A stretch of 64,000 nucleotides of DNA from Parabacteroides sp. Marseille-P3160. GTDB taxonomy: Bacteria; Bacteroidota; Bacteroidia; Bacteroidales; Tannerellaceae. Below are positions 44,356 through 54,008 of the stretch, in pieces. A program made the translations under genes and the position numbers. The stretch spans positions 125,193 through 189,192 of the forward strand of contig NZ_LT799418.1 of assembly GCF_900162725.1 (NCBI RefSeq), written 5' to 3'. The notes under the pieces were generated by a model, which searched no databases, was not told the DNA's origin, and was given only the letters and a program-made list of their open reading frames with translations. Numbering within the stretch: the first letter of the stretch is position 1; every line of letters begins with the position of its first letter.

Positions 44356-45363
44356 ATGAATTTTAAGAAGCTTCTCCACACCGTACTAAAGATAGTGCTA
44401 CCCTTAGCATTCGGCTGTCTGCTCCTTTGGTTCCTTTATCGAAAAGTCAATTTGGACGAGTTGCTGCGAGTGATCCAGAAGGGAGTCCGTTATGATATCA
44501 TTCTTTTCTCCCTCTTATTCGGATTGGGAGGTAATATCGTCCGGGGCCTTCGCTGGAGCCTGTTGATCGAATCCCTCGGGGAAAAATTTAAAAAGAAAAA
44601 TGCCGTATTGGCCGTGGTAGGGAATTATGCAGTCAATCTGATTTTGCCCCGGGTAGGAGAAGTCTGGCGCTGCGGCGTCTTGACAAAATACGATAAGATA
44701 TCTTTCCCGAAACTTTTCGGGACACTGCTCATCGACCGTGTATGCGACACCATTATGGTCGGACTGACCACTCTCCTTGTCTTTACGTTCAATATCGGGT
44801 TTTTCACCCGTTTTTTTGCGGATAACCCGAGCCTGTTAATGGGATTTCATTCTTTTTTCCACTCGGTATGGACTTACGTCTTATTTACGGGTACAATCCT
44901 GCTGACGTGGATTGCCTTTACCTATTGGACGCATTTGTTCCTGATCCGAAAAGCAAAAGAGGTATTGGCCAGCATCTGGGGCGGTATGAAAAGCATCTGG
45001 CTGATGAAGAATAAAATGCATTTCCTCCTGCTGACCCTCCTGCTCTGGCTCGGATATTTCTGTTTCTTCTATATCACGTTCTATGCGTTCGACTTCACCC
45101 ATGACCTGGGCATCCGAGTCGGGCTGATCGGATTTACGATGAGCAGCATTGCAGTCGCCGTCCCGGTACAAGGAGGAATCGGCCCCTGGCATTTCATGGT
45201 CATCGCCACCCTGGTTTGTTTTGGTGTCAACCGAACGGACGCTGCCGCCTTTGCATTGATTGTATGGACCATACAAACAGTCTGGATAGCCTTGGTTGGA
45301 ACTGCTGCCATTGTCCTTTTACCTTTAGTAAATAAAAAGACATCGGCGGCCGCATCAAAATAA
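44356..45363 (+). CDS. Lysylphosphatidylglycerol synthase TM region / UPF0104 family membrane protein
   Basis: 335 residues with about eight membrane helices and the family's conserved NIVRGLRWSLLIESLG and NLILPRVGEVWRCGVLTKY blocks, plus VPVQGGIGPWHF near the C terminus. Related domains flip or carry lipids in MprF and AglD-type proteins; the soluble aminoacyl transfer domain of MprF is absent, so lipid transport or glycosylation support is more likely than lysylation. Function not established. Confidence 0.88.
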   Translation: MNFKKLLHTVLKIVLPLAFGCLLLWFLYRKVNLDELLRVIQKGVRYDIILFSLLFGLGGNIVRGLRWSLLIESLGEKFKKKNAVLAVVGNYAVNLILPRVGEVWRCGVLTKYDKISFPKLFGTLLIDRVCDTIMVGLTTLLVFTFNIGFFTRFFADNPSLLMGFHSFFHSVWTYVLFTGTILLTWIAFTYWTHLFLIRKAKEVLASIWGGMKSIWLMKNKMHFLLLTLLLWLGYFCFFYITFYAFDFTHDLGIRVGLIGFTMSSIAVAVPVQGGIGPWHFMVIATLVCFGVNRTDAAAFALIVWTIQTVWIALVGTAAIVLLPLVNKKTSAAASK

Positions 45364-45413
45364 TTCGTATCTTTCGGCAAAAGAAAGAAGATATTCATCT
45401 TAAAATTACTTCT

Positions 45414-46868
45414 ATGTCAGCAGAAATTAAAACACTCGTCCCCCAACCCGTATGGGGATATTTCTATGATTTAACGCAAATTCCACGCCCTACAGGCCAA
45501 ATGAAGGCTGTAACACAATACCTGATTGACTTCGGCCGGGAATTAGGCTTGGAAACGAAACAGGACGAGGCCGGAAACATACTCATCTCCAAACCGGCTA
45601 CCCCCGGACGGGAAGACCGCAAGACCGTAACCCTGCAATCCCACCTGGATATGGTTCCCCAGAAGAATTCAACAGTTGCACACGATTTCCCCAAAGATCC
45701 GATCGATGCCTATATTGACGGCGACTGGGTAACTGCACGCGATACGACATTGGGAGCCGACGACGGAATCGGCGTTGCCCTCGCCTTGGCTGCCCTGGCC
45801 GATACAACCTTGCAGCACGGTCCTTTGGAGGCGCTTTTTACCGTCGATGAGGAAGTTGGAATGGACGGCGCTTTCGGGCTGAAACCCGGATTCCTCAAAG
45901 GAGATTTCCTCCTGAACTGCGATTCGGAAGAGGAAGGCGAATTGTTTGTCGGTTGCGCCGGAGGCGCAGATCTGAATATTTCTTTCCAATATAAGGAAGG
46001 GACGCCTCCCATCGAAGGCGATGCGGCGGTAAAAGTAAGCCTGACCGGCCTGAAAGGTGGACACTCCGGCGTAGACATCCATCTCGGACGGGCTAATGCC
46101 AACAAACTGCTGTTCCGCTTCCTGAAAGAAATTGTACGCGACTACGGCGCACGTCTCTCTTTCGTCGAAGGCGGTTCATTGCGCAATGCCATTCCACGCG
46201 AAGCATTCGCCATCATCACCTTGCCGGCGGACGAAGTGGAAGCCATTTGGGAATTGGTTGCCGATTACCAGGATCTATATCGCAATGAATATGCCGGTAT
46301 TGAAGAAGGCATCACCTTTACCGCAGAACCGGTCGACCTGCCTGCCTCTTTGATCCCGGAAGAGATTCAAGACGACTTGATCAATGCTATTGAGGGTTGC
46401 CAGAACGGAGTCATAAGCTATCTGAACGATTTCCCGGGAACTGTCGAGACCTCATCCAACCTGGCGCTCGTAAAGGGCGGGGACGGATTGATCGACATAA
46501 AAATACTCGCCCGGAGTTCTTCCGACAGTCGAAAAGAAGCCATCTGCTCCAGCCTGGAAAGCGTTTTCTCACTGGCCGGGGCCAAAGTCGAATATGGCGG
46601 CTCCTATGGCGGCTGGCAACCGAATATCCATTCGGAGATCCTTCAGATCATGCAAAAAAGTTATCAGCAACTGTATGGGAAGACTCCTTCGGTCAAAGTC
46701 ATGCACGCCGGCCTGGAATGTGGCATCATTCAAGAATCCTACCCGAAAATGGAAATGATCTCTTTCGGTCCGAATCTGAAACATCCCCATTCTCCGGATG
46801 AGGCGGTCGAAATCCGATCGGTCGGAAAAGTCTGGAATTTAATCAAGACAACTTTGGAAAACATCTAA
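45414..46868 (+). CDS. pepD: Aminoacyl-histidine dipeptidase (M20C, PepD/carnosinase type)
   Basis: 484 residues. Zinc dipeptidase with LQSHLDMVPQ (metal site), TLGADDGIGVALALA, DEEVGMDGAF, NCDSEEEGELFVGCAGG and the dimer/lid part KGGHSGVDIHLGRANANK. The C-terminal HAGLECGI supplies the last ligand region. Cytoplasmic peptide breakdown, a useful trait in a peptide-fermenting anaerobe. Monocistronic. Confidence 0.96.
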   Translation: MSAEIKTLVPQPVWGYFYDLTQIPRPTGQMKAVTQYLIDFGRELGLETKQDEAGNILISKPATPGREDRKTVTLQSHLDMVPQKNSTVAHDFPKDPIDAYIDGDWVTARDTTLGADDGIGVALALAALADTTLQHGPLEALFTVDEEVGMDGAFGLKPGFLKGDFLLNCDSEEEGELFVGCAGGADLNISFQYKEGTPPIEGDAAVKVSLTGLKGGHSGVDIHLGRANANKLLFRFLKEIVRDYGARLSFVEGGSLRNAIPREAFAIITLPADEVEAIWELVADYQDLYRNEYAGIEEGITFTAEPVDLPASLIPEEIQDDLINAIEGCQNGVISYLNDFPGTVETSSNLALVKGGDGLIDIKILARSSSDSRKEAICSSLESVFSLAGAKVEYGGSYGGWQPNIHSEILQIMQKSYQQLYGKTPSVKVMHAGLECGIIQESYPKMEMISFGPNLKHPHSPDEAVEIRSVGKVWNLIKTTLENI

Positions 46869-46933
46869 AAACAGAGATCTTTTTCACAGGTAACTTTGCA
46901 ATAGAATATCCTTGTTACTGAAATAAAAACATC

Positions 46934-46941
46934 TACCTTTG
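46934..46941 (+). promoter_or_regulatory. Candidate -7 element for the sulP-family gene
   Basis: TACCTTTG, with CTTG 19 bases upstream as a possible -33; about 40 bases before the start codon. Confidence 0.45.
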
Positions 46942-46980
46942 CGGCTGGATTCTAAGGTAACAAATTTTAAGGTAAAATAA

Positions 46981-48651
46981 ATGAAAAAAGCATTTGCGTT
47001 CCAGCCGAAGCTTTTCCAAATGTTGCATGGTTACACCAGAGAGCGCTTTATGGGCGATCTCATGGCGGGAATTATTGTCGGGATTGTGGCTCTCCCTTTG
47101 GCCATCGCATTCGGAATCGCGTCCGGCGTCAGTCCGGAAAAAGGGTTAATCACTGCCATTATAGGCGGTTTTATCGTTTCTTTCCTTGGTGGAAGTTCGG
47201 TCCAAATCGGAGGACCTACCGGAGCTTTCATCGTCATTGTCTACGGTATCATCCAAAATTTCGGTATCGAAGGATTGGCGATTGCCACGGTTATCGCCGG
47301 TATTATGTTGATCCTGATGGGTGCGCTGAAGCTGGGAACGATCATCAAGTTCATTCCTTATCCGATTGTCGTAGGATTTACCAGCGGTATAGCACTCACC
47401 ATCTTTACTACCCAGATCAAAGACCTCTTCGGACTGCAGATCGGAAAGATGCCGGCGGATTTCCTTTCCAAATGGGGAGTCTATTTCGATCATTTCTCCT
47501 CGCTTTCCGGTTGGGTGTTACTAATCGGGCTGATCAGCATCCTGATTATTATCCTGACACCGAAAATATCCAAAAAGATACCCGGATCATTAATCGCCAT
47601 CGTGGTCGTTACACTAATTGTCTACTTCCTTCGCTCGTATTTCGGGATCTCCGGCATCGAGACGATCGGGGACCGTTTTACGATCAACGCTTCTATCCCC
47701 CAACCGGAAGCGATCTCCATCAATATGGAGACCATCAATCTATTGCTTCCTTCGGCTTTTACAATTGCCATCCTGGGGGCGATCGAATCGCTGCTTTCCG
47801 CCACGGTTGCCGATGGGGTAACGGGCGACAGGCATAATTCGAATACGGAACTGATTGCGCAGGGAGCGGCAAATATCGTCGTCCCGCTATTCGGAGGTAT
47901 CCCGGTGACCGGCGCCATTGCCCGAACCATGACCAATATCAATAACGGGGGACGGACTCCCGTAGCCGGATTGATACATGCGGTCGTTCTACTATTGATC
48001 CTTCTTTTCCTCGGCCCTCTGACCAAACATATTCCCATGGCCTGCCTCGCCGGCGTACTGGTAGTCGTATCCTATAACATGAGCGAATGGCGTACCTTCC
48101 TGCGCCTGATGAAAGGGACGAAAAGCGATACGGCCGTCCTGCTGACGACGTTCCTGCTGACCGTCATCTTCGATCTGACGATCGCCATCGAAATCGGCCT
48201 CCTGATGGCCATGCTTCTATTCATGCGCCGGGTAGCGGAAACAACGCATGTCTCCATTACAACTGAAAAACTCGATTTAACGCAAGAGGGAGAATTTCCG
48301 TATGATATGGAAATACTTTCCATCCCTAAAGACGTGGAGGTTTATGAAATAGACGGCCCGTTCTTCTTCGGCGTCGCAAGTAAATTCGATGAGGCTATGA
48401 AAGTGGTGGCGGATAATCCGAGGGTACGGATCATCCGGATGCGGAAAGTTCCATTTATGGATTCTACCGGACTGCATAACCTGGAGAATTTATATTATCT
48501 CTCTAAAAACGAAAACATCGCCTTTGTTCTTTCCGGCGTGAATGAAAACGTACGGGCCCTGATCATCAAATGCGGACTGGCCGACAAAATCGGAGAAAAA
48601 AATATTTGCAGTAACATCAACGAAGCATTGGCAAGAGCTGCGGAGATTTAA
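46981..48651 (+). CDS. SulP-family anion transporter with STAS domain
   Basis: 556 residues. Ten or more membrane helices (about 25-420) with the SulP blocks DLMAGIIVGIVALPLAIAFG and GGSSVQIGGPTGAF, then ESLLSATVADGVTGDRHNSN; cytoplasmic STAS domain (about 440-550, VRIIRMRKVPFMDSTGLHNLENL). Members move sulfate, bicarbonate or dicarboxylates; the substrate here cannot be read. The stop codon lies in the loop of a hairpin. Confidence 0.94.
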   Translation: MKKAFAFQPKLFQMLHGYTRERFMGDLMAGIIVGIVALPLAIAFGIASGVSPEKGLITAIIGGFIVSFLGGSSVQIGGPTGAFIVIVYGIIQNFGIEGLAIATVIAGIMLILMGALKLGTIIKFIPYPIVVGFTSGIALTIFTTQIKDLFGLQIGKMPADFLSKWGVYFDHFSSLSGWVLLIGLISILIIILTPKISKKIPGSLIAIVVVTLIVYFLRSYFGISGIETIGDRFTINASIPQPEAISINMETINLLLPSAFTIAILGAIESLLSATVADGVTGDRHNSNTELIAQGAANIVVPLFGGIPVTGAIARTMTNINNGGRTPVAGLIHAVVLLLILLFLGPLTKHIPMACLAGVLVVVSYNMSEWRTFLRLMKGTKSDTAVLLTTFLLTVIFDLTIAIEIGLLMAMLLFMRRVAETTHVSITTEKLDLTQEGEFPYDMEILSIPKDVEVYEIDGPFFFGVASKFDEAMKVVADNPRVRIIRMRKVPFMDSTGLHNLENLYYLSKNENIAFVLSGVNENVRALIIKCGLADKIGEKNICSNINEALARAAEI

Positions 48652-48665
48652 TCTCCACAGCTCTT
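48633..48665. terminator. Hairpin spanning the stop codon of the sulP-family gene
   Basis: 15 base pairs with one mismatch (48633-48647 with 48651-48665), loop 48648-48650. The TAA stop (48649-48651) falls in the loop and last pair. CTCTTTTGCTTCTTATT follows as a weak T tract. It lies between converging genes (GH29 ends at 48673). Confidence 0.55.
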
Positions 48666-48672
48666 TTGCTTC

Positions 48673-50742
48673 TTATTCTTCCGTAATAACCGAAAACTCG
48701 GCAATTCCGGCGCGCGGGGCGTTATCCACCACGTTTTTCACAACCAGGCGGACGATTTTCCCCCTAACCGGGGCAAAACGAACCTCCTGCTCGATCGGAT
48801 TGTTCCTTATGTTCGAAAACTCCCCGACAGAGACTTCCTTCCGATCAACAAACAAATCATAATGAGAAATATGCCCTCCCGCATCACGACGTTGATTGGG
48901 CGTATAACGGAAACCGGAGATCTGTTCCGGTTCATCCAGTTCAATAACCAGTTCCCGGCTTCCTTCCGGCAGGTGATAAGCGGTATATCCATTGTCGTCG
49001 AAAAGAATTGGGTTGGATGCCAACTCTTTGGGGATAATTACATTATAAGAAGAGGCAGGCAGGTCGAATTTCCGGGTAGCCACTGGCCCCCAACGGTCGA
49101 AGGTCGGATCATAAGCGGCCGCCTTCACTATCCCCCTCCGGGCAAACGGGAAACCGCCTTTATAAACAGCGGCCTGCTTCGTAGGATCCGCTCCGTCGAG
49201 CGTATAATAAACGATCGAATTGGCATCTCCGGGCCGGATCGTAACCGTATCTCCCGGATTACGGCGGATAAGCGGTTCCGTCATTAATACCGGTGCCAGA
49301 TATGCCTCAATATTATTGATGCAAAGAGGCCCGCGGGCATCGAGGAAATGAATCCTCAGCTTTTGCGCCTTTACCGTCTGGAAGCGGACGATCCGCTTGT
49401 AACCGATGGTGGTGGTCGAGTCGACCGATTCGACCGGAGCCCAGCCTTTTCCGGTTTCTGCTTCGACACTGAACTTACGTACCCGCTGTCCTAAGGGGAT
49501 ATATTCCTGCATAAGCAGGCGGTTCACCTCCGTAGGTCGGGAAAAGGTAAAGGTCAACGAAGCGGAGGTTACTCCGTCTTCGGTCGCCCAATAGGTATCC
49601 CAGCTCGGATCCACTACATTGGCTGCCTTATATTGGTATCCCCGGGTATGGCTTGCTTTCACTTTCGCATTCTTCAGCAGGTTCACCTTCAAATCATTCC
49701 GGATCGTCTGATACCATTCTACCACGCGGATAGAGTCGGAAGGACTGATCCGCCCATCCAGGGCAACCGGAAAGTTCAGCAGGAAATTGGCATTATGTCC
49801 GACGCTGCAATAATACAAATCGACCAACTGCGCCAAAGTCTTCACCTGATGATCCTCGCGGTGGTGATAAAACCATCCCGGACGAATCGACACGTCGCAT
49901 TCGGCCCCAAGCCATTGCGGAGCGTTCTCATCTCCCCATTGGCTCTGCCGGTATACATACCCCAAGGCCGGTTCCGGCCAGAACATACTCCACTGGGTAT
50001 CTCCGGCCCATCCTTCTTCATTGCCGATCCATCGGATGTCCGGTACCGTTCCGCCGAAAATCATAGCAGTAGGATGTAACTCTTTGATCAATTTGCGGGC
50101 GTCTTCGTAACGATAATATGTCTTCGAATCGATCGAACGTTTCTCTTTTGCCCCGCCATACCAGCCGTCCCCTCCGTTGGCTCCGTCGAACCAGTATTCG
50201 AAGATCGGGCCGTAATTCGACAATAGCTCGCGCATCTGCGCATGGAACTTGTCTACATAACCCGGAGTCCCGTAATTGGCGCTGTTCCGATCCCAGGGGG
50301 ACAAATAGATACCGAATTTCAGCCCGTATTTCTTGCAGGCCTCCGAAAGATCACGTACGACATCCCCCTTCCCCTCTTTCCAGGGAGTATTCCTGACACT
50401 GTATTCCGTCGTTTTTGTCGGCCATAGGCAGAATCCGTCGTGGTGTTTGGCCGTAAGGATCACTCCTTTCAACCCGGCCGCTTTTATCGTCCGCACCCAT
50501 TGATCACAGTCCAGATTCGTAGGATTGAATGTTTCCGCCGGGGTATCACCGTATCCCCATTCCAAATCGTTAAAAGTATTCAGCCCGAAATGTACGAAAG
50601 CGTATGTTTCCAATTTATGCCATGCCACCTGATCCGGCGTAGGCACCGGCAAGACCAGCGCGGGCGGCGGAACGAACGATTGGCAAGCCGAAAAAAGGAA
50701 AAAGCAGAGCCCTAGGCTCAAAAAAGGATTTCTATTGTTCAT
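48673..50742 (-). CDS. GH29 alpha-L-fucosidase, surface/periplasmic lipoprotein
   Basis: 689 residues. Lipobox LFSAC (Cys20). GH29 catalytic barrel at about 35-370: [27 protein letters not shown], and the nucleophile region EYWFDGANG. An F5/8-type (discoidin-like) domain follows (about 370-490), then a chitobiase-like C-terminal domain with [10 protein letters not shown] (about 490-560) and a second discoidin-like domain (about 570-685). Releases L-fucose from host or plant glycans. The four-domain layout resembles the GH29-B enzymes, but linkage is not determinable. It is not next to a SusC/SusD pair. Confidence 0.93.
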   Translation of the reverse strand: MNNRNPFLSLGLCFFLFSACQSFVPPPALVLPVPTPDQVAWHKLETYAFVHFGLNTFNDLEWGYGDTPAETFNPTNLDCDQWVRTIKAAGLKGVILTAKHHDGFCLWPTKTTEYSVRNTPWKEGKGDVVRDLSEACKKYGLKFGIYLSPWDRNSANYGTPGYVDKFHAQMRELLSNYGPIFEYWFDGANGGDGWYGGAKEKRSIDSKTYYRYEDARKLIKELHPTAMIFGGTVPDIRWIGNEEGWAGDTQWSMFWPEPALGYVYRQSQWGDENAPQWLGAECDVSIRPGWFYHHREDHQVKTLAQLVDLYYCSVGHNANFLLNFPVALDGRISPSDSIRVVEWYQTIRNDLKVNLLKNAKVKASHTRGYQYKAANVVDPSWDTYWATEDGVTSASLTFTFSRPTEVNRLLMQEYIPLGQRVRKFSVEAETGKGWAPVESVDSTTTIGYKRIVRFQTVKAQKLRIHFLDARGPLCINNIEAYLAPVLMTEPLIRRNPGDTVTIRPGDANSIVYYTLDGADPTKQAAVYKGGFPFARRGIVKAAAYDPTFDRWGPVATRKFDLPASSYNVIIPKELASNPILFDDNGYTAYHLPEGSRELVIELDEPEQISGFRYTPNQRRDAGGHISHYDLFVDRKEVSVGEFSNIRNNPIEQEVRFAPVRGKIVRLVVKNVVDNAPRAGIAEFSVITEE

Positions 50743-50764
50743 CGCGTTTAGTTTTGAAACAGCT

Positions 50765-50772
50765 CAAAAATA
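50765..50772 (-). promoter_or_regulatory. Candidate -7 element for the GH29 gene
   Basis: TATTTTTG on the minus strand, 23 bases before the start codon. Confidence 0.35.
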
Positions 50773-50814
50773 CAAAAAGGAGAGTAAAAAAACAGATTGA
50801 CAAATAAGATTAGA

Positions 50815-51465
50815 TTAAAAGAATTGTATTTTTAATCCTAACGATAACCCCAAGTAGTCTTTTGGCGTCAAATAACGATTCTGAATCCGGCTGATTAAAT
50901 ACAGTTCATTCGTACTGATCTCATAAAAGAAAGTAATTGCATTTGCCGAGTACCGTTTACTTGCCGGTATATTATAAGTAATCCGTTGCCCCAAGAACAC
51001 ATTCATTCTTAATTTAGTCGAAAAAGAGTAGTAACCGCTTGGATATCTTTCTGCTTCACTGATCCAGAAATCTTCCCCAAAAACTGTATTCATATAGATT
51101 CCACACGCCAGTGGGTCCAAAGAGAAGCTCGGATTCAATCGAACCTTCCAAGGAATAAAATTTTGCTTTAAGGTAAAAGTTATTTTGAAATCATCCGTAG
51201 AATAACGGGGGATAAAACCTAAAAAAACATCGGTTTCCCATTGATTATTCTTTCCATAATCCCAACCGGTACCGAACGAAAGAAAGCCCATGGAGCCAGC
51301 ATATTGTAACTTTACATATTTAGGAATTAAACTTGTCCAAATTTCATGATACTTATCTATCTTTTTTTGATAAGCATCCTGGGTTGAAAGCGATATGACG
51401 GCACATAACATCCAAAGACAAAGCAACCGCCTCCGATATTCAAAAGTCAACCACTTCATAATCAT
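50815..51465 (-). CDS. Predicted outer-membrane beta-barrel protein, unknown
   Basis: 216 residues. Basic N terminus then a hydrophobic signal-like stretch (about 12-28). The mature part alternates short beta strands with aromatic ends (WETDVFLGFIPRY, FKITFTLKQNF, KLRMNVFLGQRITYN) and finishes with LGLSLGLKIQFF, a typical outer-membrane barrel end with C-terminal Phe. Its first 26 bases overlap the end of the metallophosphoesterase lipoprotein, so they are translated together. I do not recognise a named family. A/T content is higher than in flanking genes. Confidence 0.7.
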   Translation of the reverse strand: MIMKWLTFEYRRRLLCLWMLCAVISLSTQDAYQKKIDKYHEIWTSLIPKYVKLQYAGSMGFLSFGTGWDYGKNNQWETDVFLGFIPRYSTDDFKITFTLKQNFIPWKVRLNPSFSLDPLACGIYMNTVFGEDFWISEAERYPSGYYSFSTKLRMNVFLGQRITYNIPASKRYSANAITFFYEISTNELYLISRIQNRYLTPKDYLGLSLGLKIQFF

Positions 51466-52243
51466 ATGAATTCGGTGTTAATGTAAAAGTTAAATACTGC
51501 CGTTTCTCAATATTAGGAGTTCCGTAATACATAACACCATCCTCAAAAAGATCATCTACAGACAATCGATGGTCATGTGCATTCAAACAAAACATCAATT
51601 GGGGAAATCTCTTTATAAACTCCTGAAATACATAAGCGACATTATTATTAAATTGCTCTGAATAAGGGCGGACATGCATCACAAAAATAGTCCGCCGATG
51701 CGCCGTCGAATCCCTATATTGCTCTTCCATAAAATGGAAATCGGGAATAGGCCGGGAATAATCGTATTCCAACGCATTCGTATTTAAACAAACAAATTTC
51801 ACATCCCCCGCCTGAAAAGCGAAATTTTCATCGCCGAAGATTTGACGAAAAATTTCTTCCCCATTGGCCAGACAATCATGATTACCAAGCAATACAACAT
51901 AAGGTGCATACAATTTCTCCAATATATCGCACGTCCATAAGAACTCTTTGGTCAATCCGAAATCAGCCACATCTCCCCCATGGATAATGAAATCAATATC
52001 CGTCCGTCGGTTGGCCGCCGTTACAAAATCAACCGTTTCATCATAGCAGCGCTGAGTGTCCCCCATAAAAAGAAACCGGATTGTATCTTTATCCCGGCAA
52101 GCTTCCTCTATACGCAGGATATTCTTGTAATTAATATTCCGTTCTCCTTTGATCCGCCCGTCATACGGATGGTATTCGAAAAGATCACAGCCAGAAAACA
52201 GCAAAAGGAAGATAACAAACATAAATTGTGCATTCTTTTTCAT
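51440..52243 (-). CDS. Calcineurin-like metallophosphoesterase lipoprotein
   Basis: 267 residues. Lipobox LLFSGC (Cys19). Metal motifs of the calcineurin-like family: FMGDTQ, IIHGGDVADFG, VLLGNHDC, MHVRPYSEQ and NAHDHRL in order. Acts outside the cytoplasm on an unknown phosphoester. It overlaps the downstream barrel gene by 26 bases, suggesting the two work as a unit at the outer membrane. Confidence 0.87.
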   Translation of the reverse strand: MKKNAQFMFVIFLLLFSGCDLFEYHPYDGRIKGERNINYKNILRIEEACRDKDTIRFLFMGDTQRCYDETVDFVTAANRRTDIDFIIHGGDVADFGLTKEFLWTCDILEKLYAPYVVLLGNHDCLANGEEIFRQIFGDENFAFQAGDVKFVCLNTNALEYDYSRPIPDFHFMEEQYRDSTAHRRTIFVMHVRPYSEQFNNNVAYVFQEFIKRFPQLMFCLNAHDHRLSVDDLFEDGVMYYGTPNIEKRQYLTFTLTPNSYDYEVVDF

Positions 52244-52261
52244 TTCCGCCGCATTTGACTA

Positions 52262-52269
52262 CAAAGATA
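52262..52269 (-). promoter_or_regulatory. Candidate -7 element for the phosphoesterase-barrel pair
   Basis: TATCTTTG on the minus strand, 18 bases before the start codon, directly after the upstream terminator. Confidence 0.45.
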
Positions 52270-52285
52270 AGATTGAATAGAGATA

Positions 52286-52318
52286 AAAAAAGGTTACAAG
52301 TTCATTGTAACCTTTTTT
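52286..52318 (-). terminator. Terminator of the 52337-52915 lipoprotein gene
   Basis: 13-bp perfect stem (52286-52298 with 52306-52318), A-run/T-run flanked, GGTTACA/TGTAACC core. It separates this gene from the phosphoesterase-barrel pair. Confidence 0.85.
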
Positions 52319-52336
52319 CAATAATTAAGTGTTTTT

Positions 52337-52915
52337 TTAATCCGGATAGGTATTATATTTATAAATACCGTTCAAATACAATTTAAAGAGGACTTTTTGG
52401 TCTCTTGATATATCTTGATTGGCATCATAAGATATCTTTACCGTCGAACTTTTCTTTACAATAAGTTCATCAAAAAGTGCTTTAATAATGTTGGTATACT
52501 TATCATCAGATAAATCGGTTTCCGATAAAAAACCGATCCCCGTTATTCCGGAAGGAGAACATGAACCTAAATTAACTGGGGTATTATTCCCGATCGTTAT
52601 GGTAAAATTCTGTAATATAGCCGATTCAGATACATTTTTCAACCCATAAACACCAAAATAGGACTTTCCTCTTTGAAAGTTCTGCTCATTAGCCGGCGAT
52701 AGATTTCGAGCATTCTCCTTACCAATAATTGAATCCAAAGTAACATTCACTAAAGGAGGAGTCGTTGTTCCTTCGATACCCGCCACTTCAATCGTAATCA
52801 TATAAGGAATCTCTTTTGAGACAGGTAAAGCAACCTTCTTATCATCTCCTCCACAAGAAGCGAGAGTAAACATTAATACAAGCAATAAACCCAAAATATT
52901 TTGTTTCATCTTCAT
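52337..52915 (-). CDS. Small lipoprotein of unknown function
   Basis: 192 residues with lipobox FTLASC (Cys21). The mature part is beta-rich: YMITIEVAGIEGT, FTITIGNNTPVNLGSC, KISYDANQDIS, VLFKLYLNGIYKY. I do not recognise a family. Codon use and visible base content are A/T-rich compared with the genes on both sides. It has its own promoter and terminator. Confidence 0.75.
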   Translation of the reverse strand: MKMKQNILGLLLVLMFTLASCGGDDKKVALPVSKEIPYMITIEVAGIEGTTTPPLVNVTLDSIIGKENARNLSPANEQNFQRGKSYFGVYGLKNVSESAILQNFTITIGNNTPVNLGSCSPSGITGIGFLSETDLSDDKYTNIIKALFDELIVKKSSTVKISYDANQDISRDQKVLFKLYLNGIYKYNTYPD

Positions 52916-52946
52916 CTCAATATGATTTTATAGTTATTTAATTTGA

Positions 52947-52979
52947 CAAAGATAGCATTTTTAATGCAATATTATCAAT
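52947..52979 (-). promoter_or_regulatory. Promoter candidate of the unknown lipoprotein
   Basis: Minus strand ATTG (52976-52979), 21 bases, TATCTTTG (52947-52954). The remaining 52980-53156 is A/T-rich; TATCTTTA near 53137 may be the -7 of the next, opposite gene. Confidence 0.5.
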
Positions 52980-53156
52980 AATAGAGAATCATTTAAGTTT
53001 TATACACTCAAATTAAAAGAAAAAAGAGGGATCTGAGTTCTATTATTCGAAACAAATCAATCGTTATCCTCACAAATTAGATCGTTTTAGTAATGGTAAA
53101 AAAAGACTATAGACCACAAAAAGGCGATCTTTTACTATCTTTACATCAAAAAAGAG

Positions 53157-54008
53157 ATGGAAGTTCGATTAATCGATACCGGTTATTTCCATGCAGACGG
53201 TGGGGCCATGTTCGGTGCGATACCCAAGACCTCATGGAGTCGGCGCTATCCTTCGGATGAAAAGAACGGATGCATCCTCGCAATGCGAACGGCGGTCATA
53301 CGAACCGGCAACGGGCGAGTGATACTGGTCGACACAGGCGCCGGGGAGAAGCAATTGAGATTACTTAGCTTTTATCATTTCTTCGACCTCAAAGATCTGG
53401 TTTCCGAACTAGAGAAACTGGGTATTTCCCCCGGACAAGTAACGGATGTCATCCTTACCCACCTTCATTTCGACCACTGCGGGGATGCGACGCGACGGGA
53501 TCCGGAAACCGGTCGGCTCGTTCCGACCTTCCCCCGGGCGAATTACTGGGTAGGTAAGGCACAATGGGAGAATTTCCAACGACCGAATCCGTTAGAAGCC
53601 GATTCTTTTTTCCTCGAAAACATGAGCGCCGTTGAAGAAAGCGGATTACTCCGCCTGGTAGATAAAGAAATACATCCGGATCCCTCCGTCGAATTGAAAT
53701 TATACGACGGACATACGCCGGGACAGCTCGTCCCCTACATCTACCTGCCGAATAAAACGATTGTTTTTGCCGGAGATGTGATCCCTCTGGCGGCAAGCGT
53801 CTCTCCTACTTGGATCTCAGCTTATGATACCTACCCCGTAGCATCCTATTATTCGAAGGTACGGCTATTGGAAAAGGCGGCTGCTGAGGGGCAAATCCTC
53901 GTTTATTGCCATGACGCCTACATAAAAGCATCTACGGTGAAAAAAATCAACGATTTTTTTAAGCCCGAACAGACCAAAGGCTTTTTTGACGATCATTTCA
54001 AAGCATAA
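53157..54008 (+). CDS. MBL-fold metallo-hydrolase
   Basis: 283 residues. Zinc motif THLHFDHCGD (about 101-110) and later DGHTPGQL, FAGDVIPLA and YCHDAY give the five-region metallo-beta-lactamase-fold signature, closest in style to lactonase/AHL-hydrolase-like members. No signal peptide. Substrate unknown. Its 3' end overlaps the 3' end of the opposite oxidoreductase gene by 16 bases. Confidence 0.9.
   Translation: MEVRLIDTGYFHADGGAMFGAIPKTSWSRRYPSDEKNGCILAMRTAVIRTGNGRVILVDTGAGEKQLRLLSFYHFFDLKDLVSELEKLGISPGQVTDVILTHLHFDHCGDATRRDPETGRLVPTFPRANYWVGKAQWENFQRPNPLEADSFFLENMSAVEESGLLRLVDKEIHPDPSVELKLYDGHTPGQLVPYIYLPNKTIVFAGDVIPLAASVSPTWISAYDTYPVASYYSKVRLLEKAAAEGQILVYCHDAYIKASTVKKINDFFKPEQTKGFFDDHFKA

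Noticed and set aside
46891..46898. TAACTTTG as a second promoter for the sulP-family gene
   Set aside because: No -33 within range; TACCTTTG at 46934-46941 is nearer and better placed.
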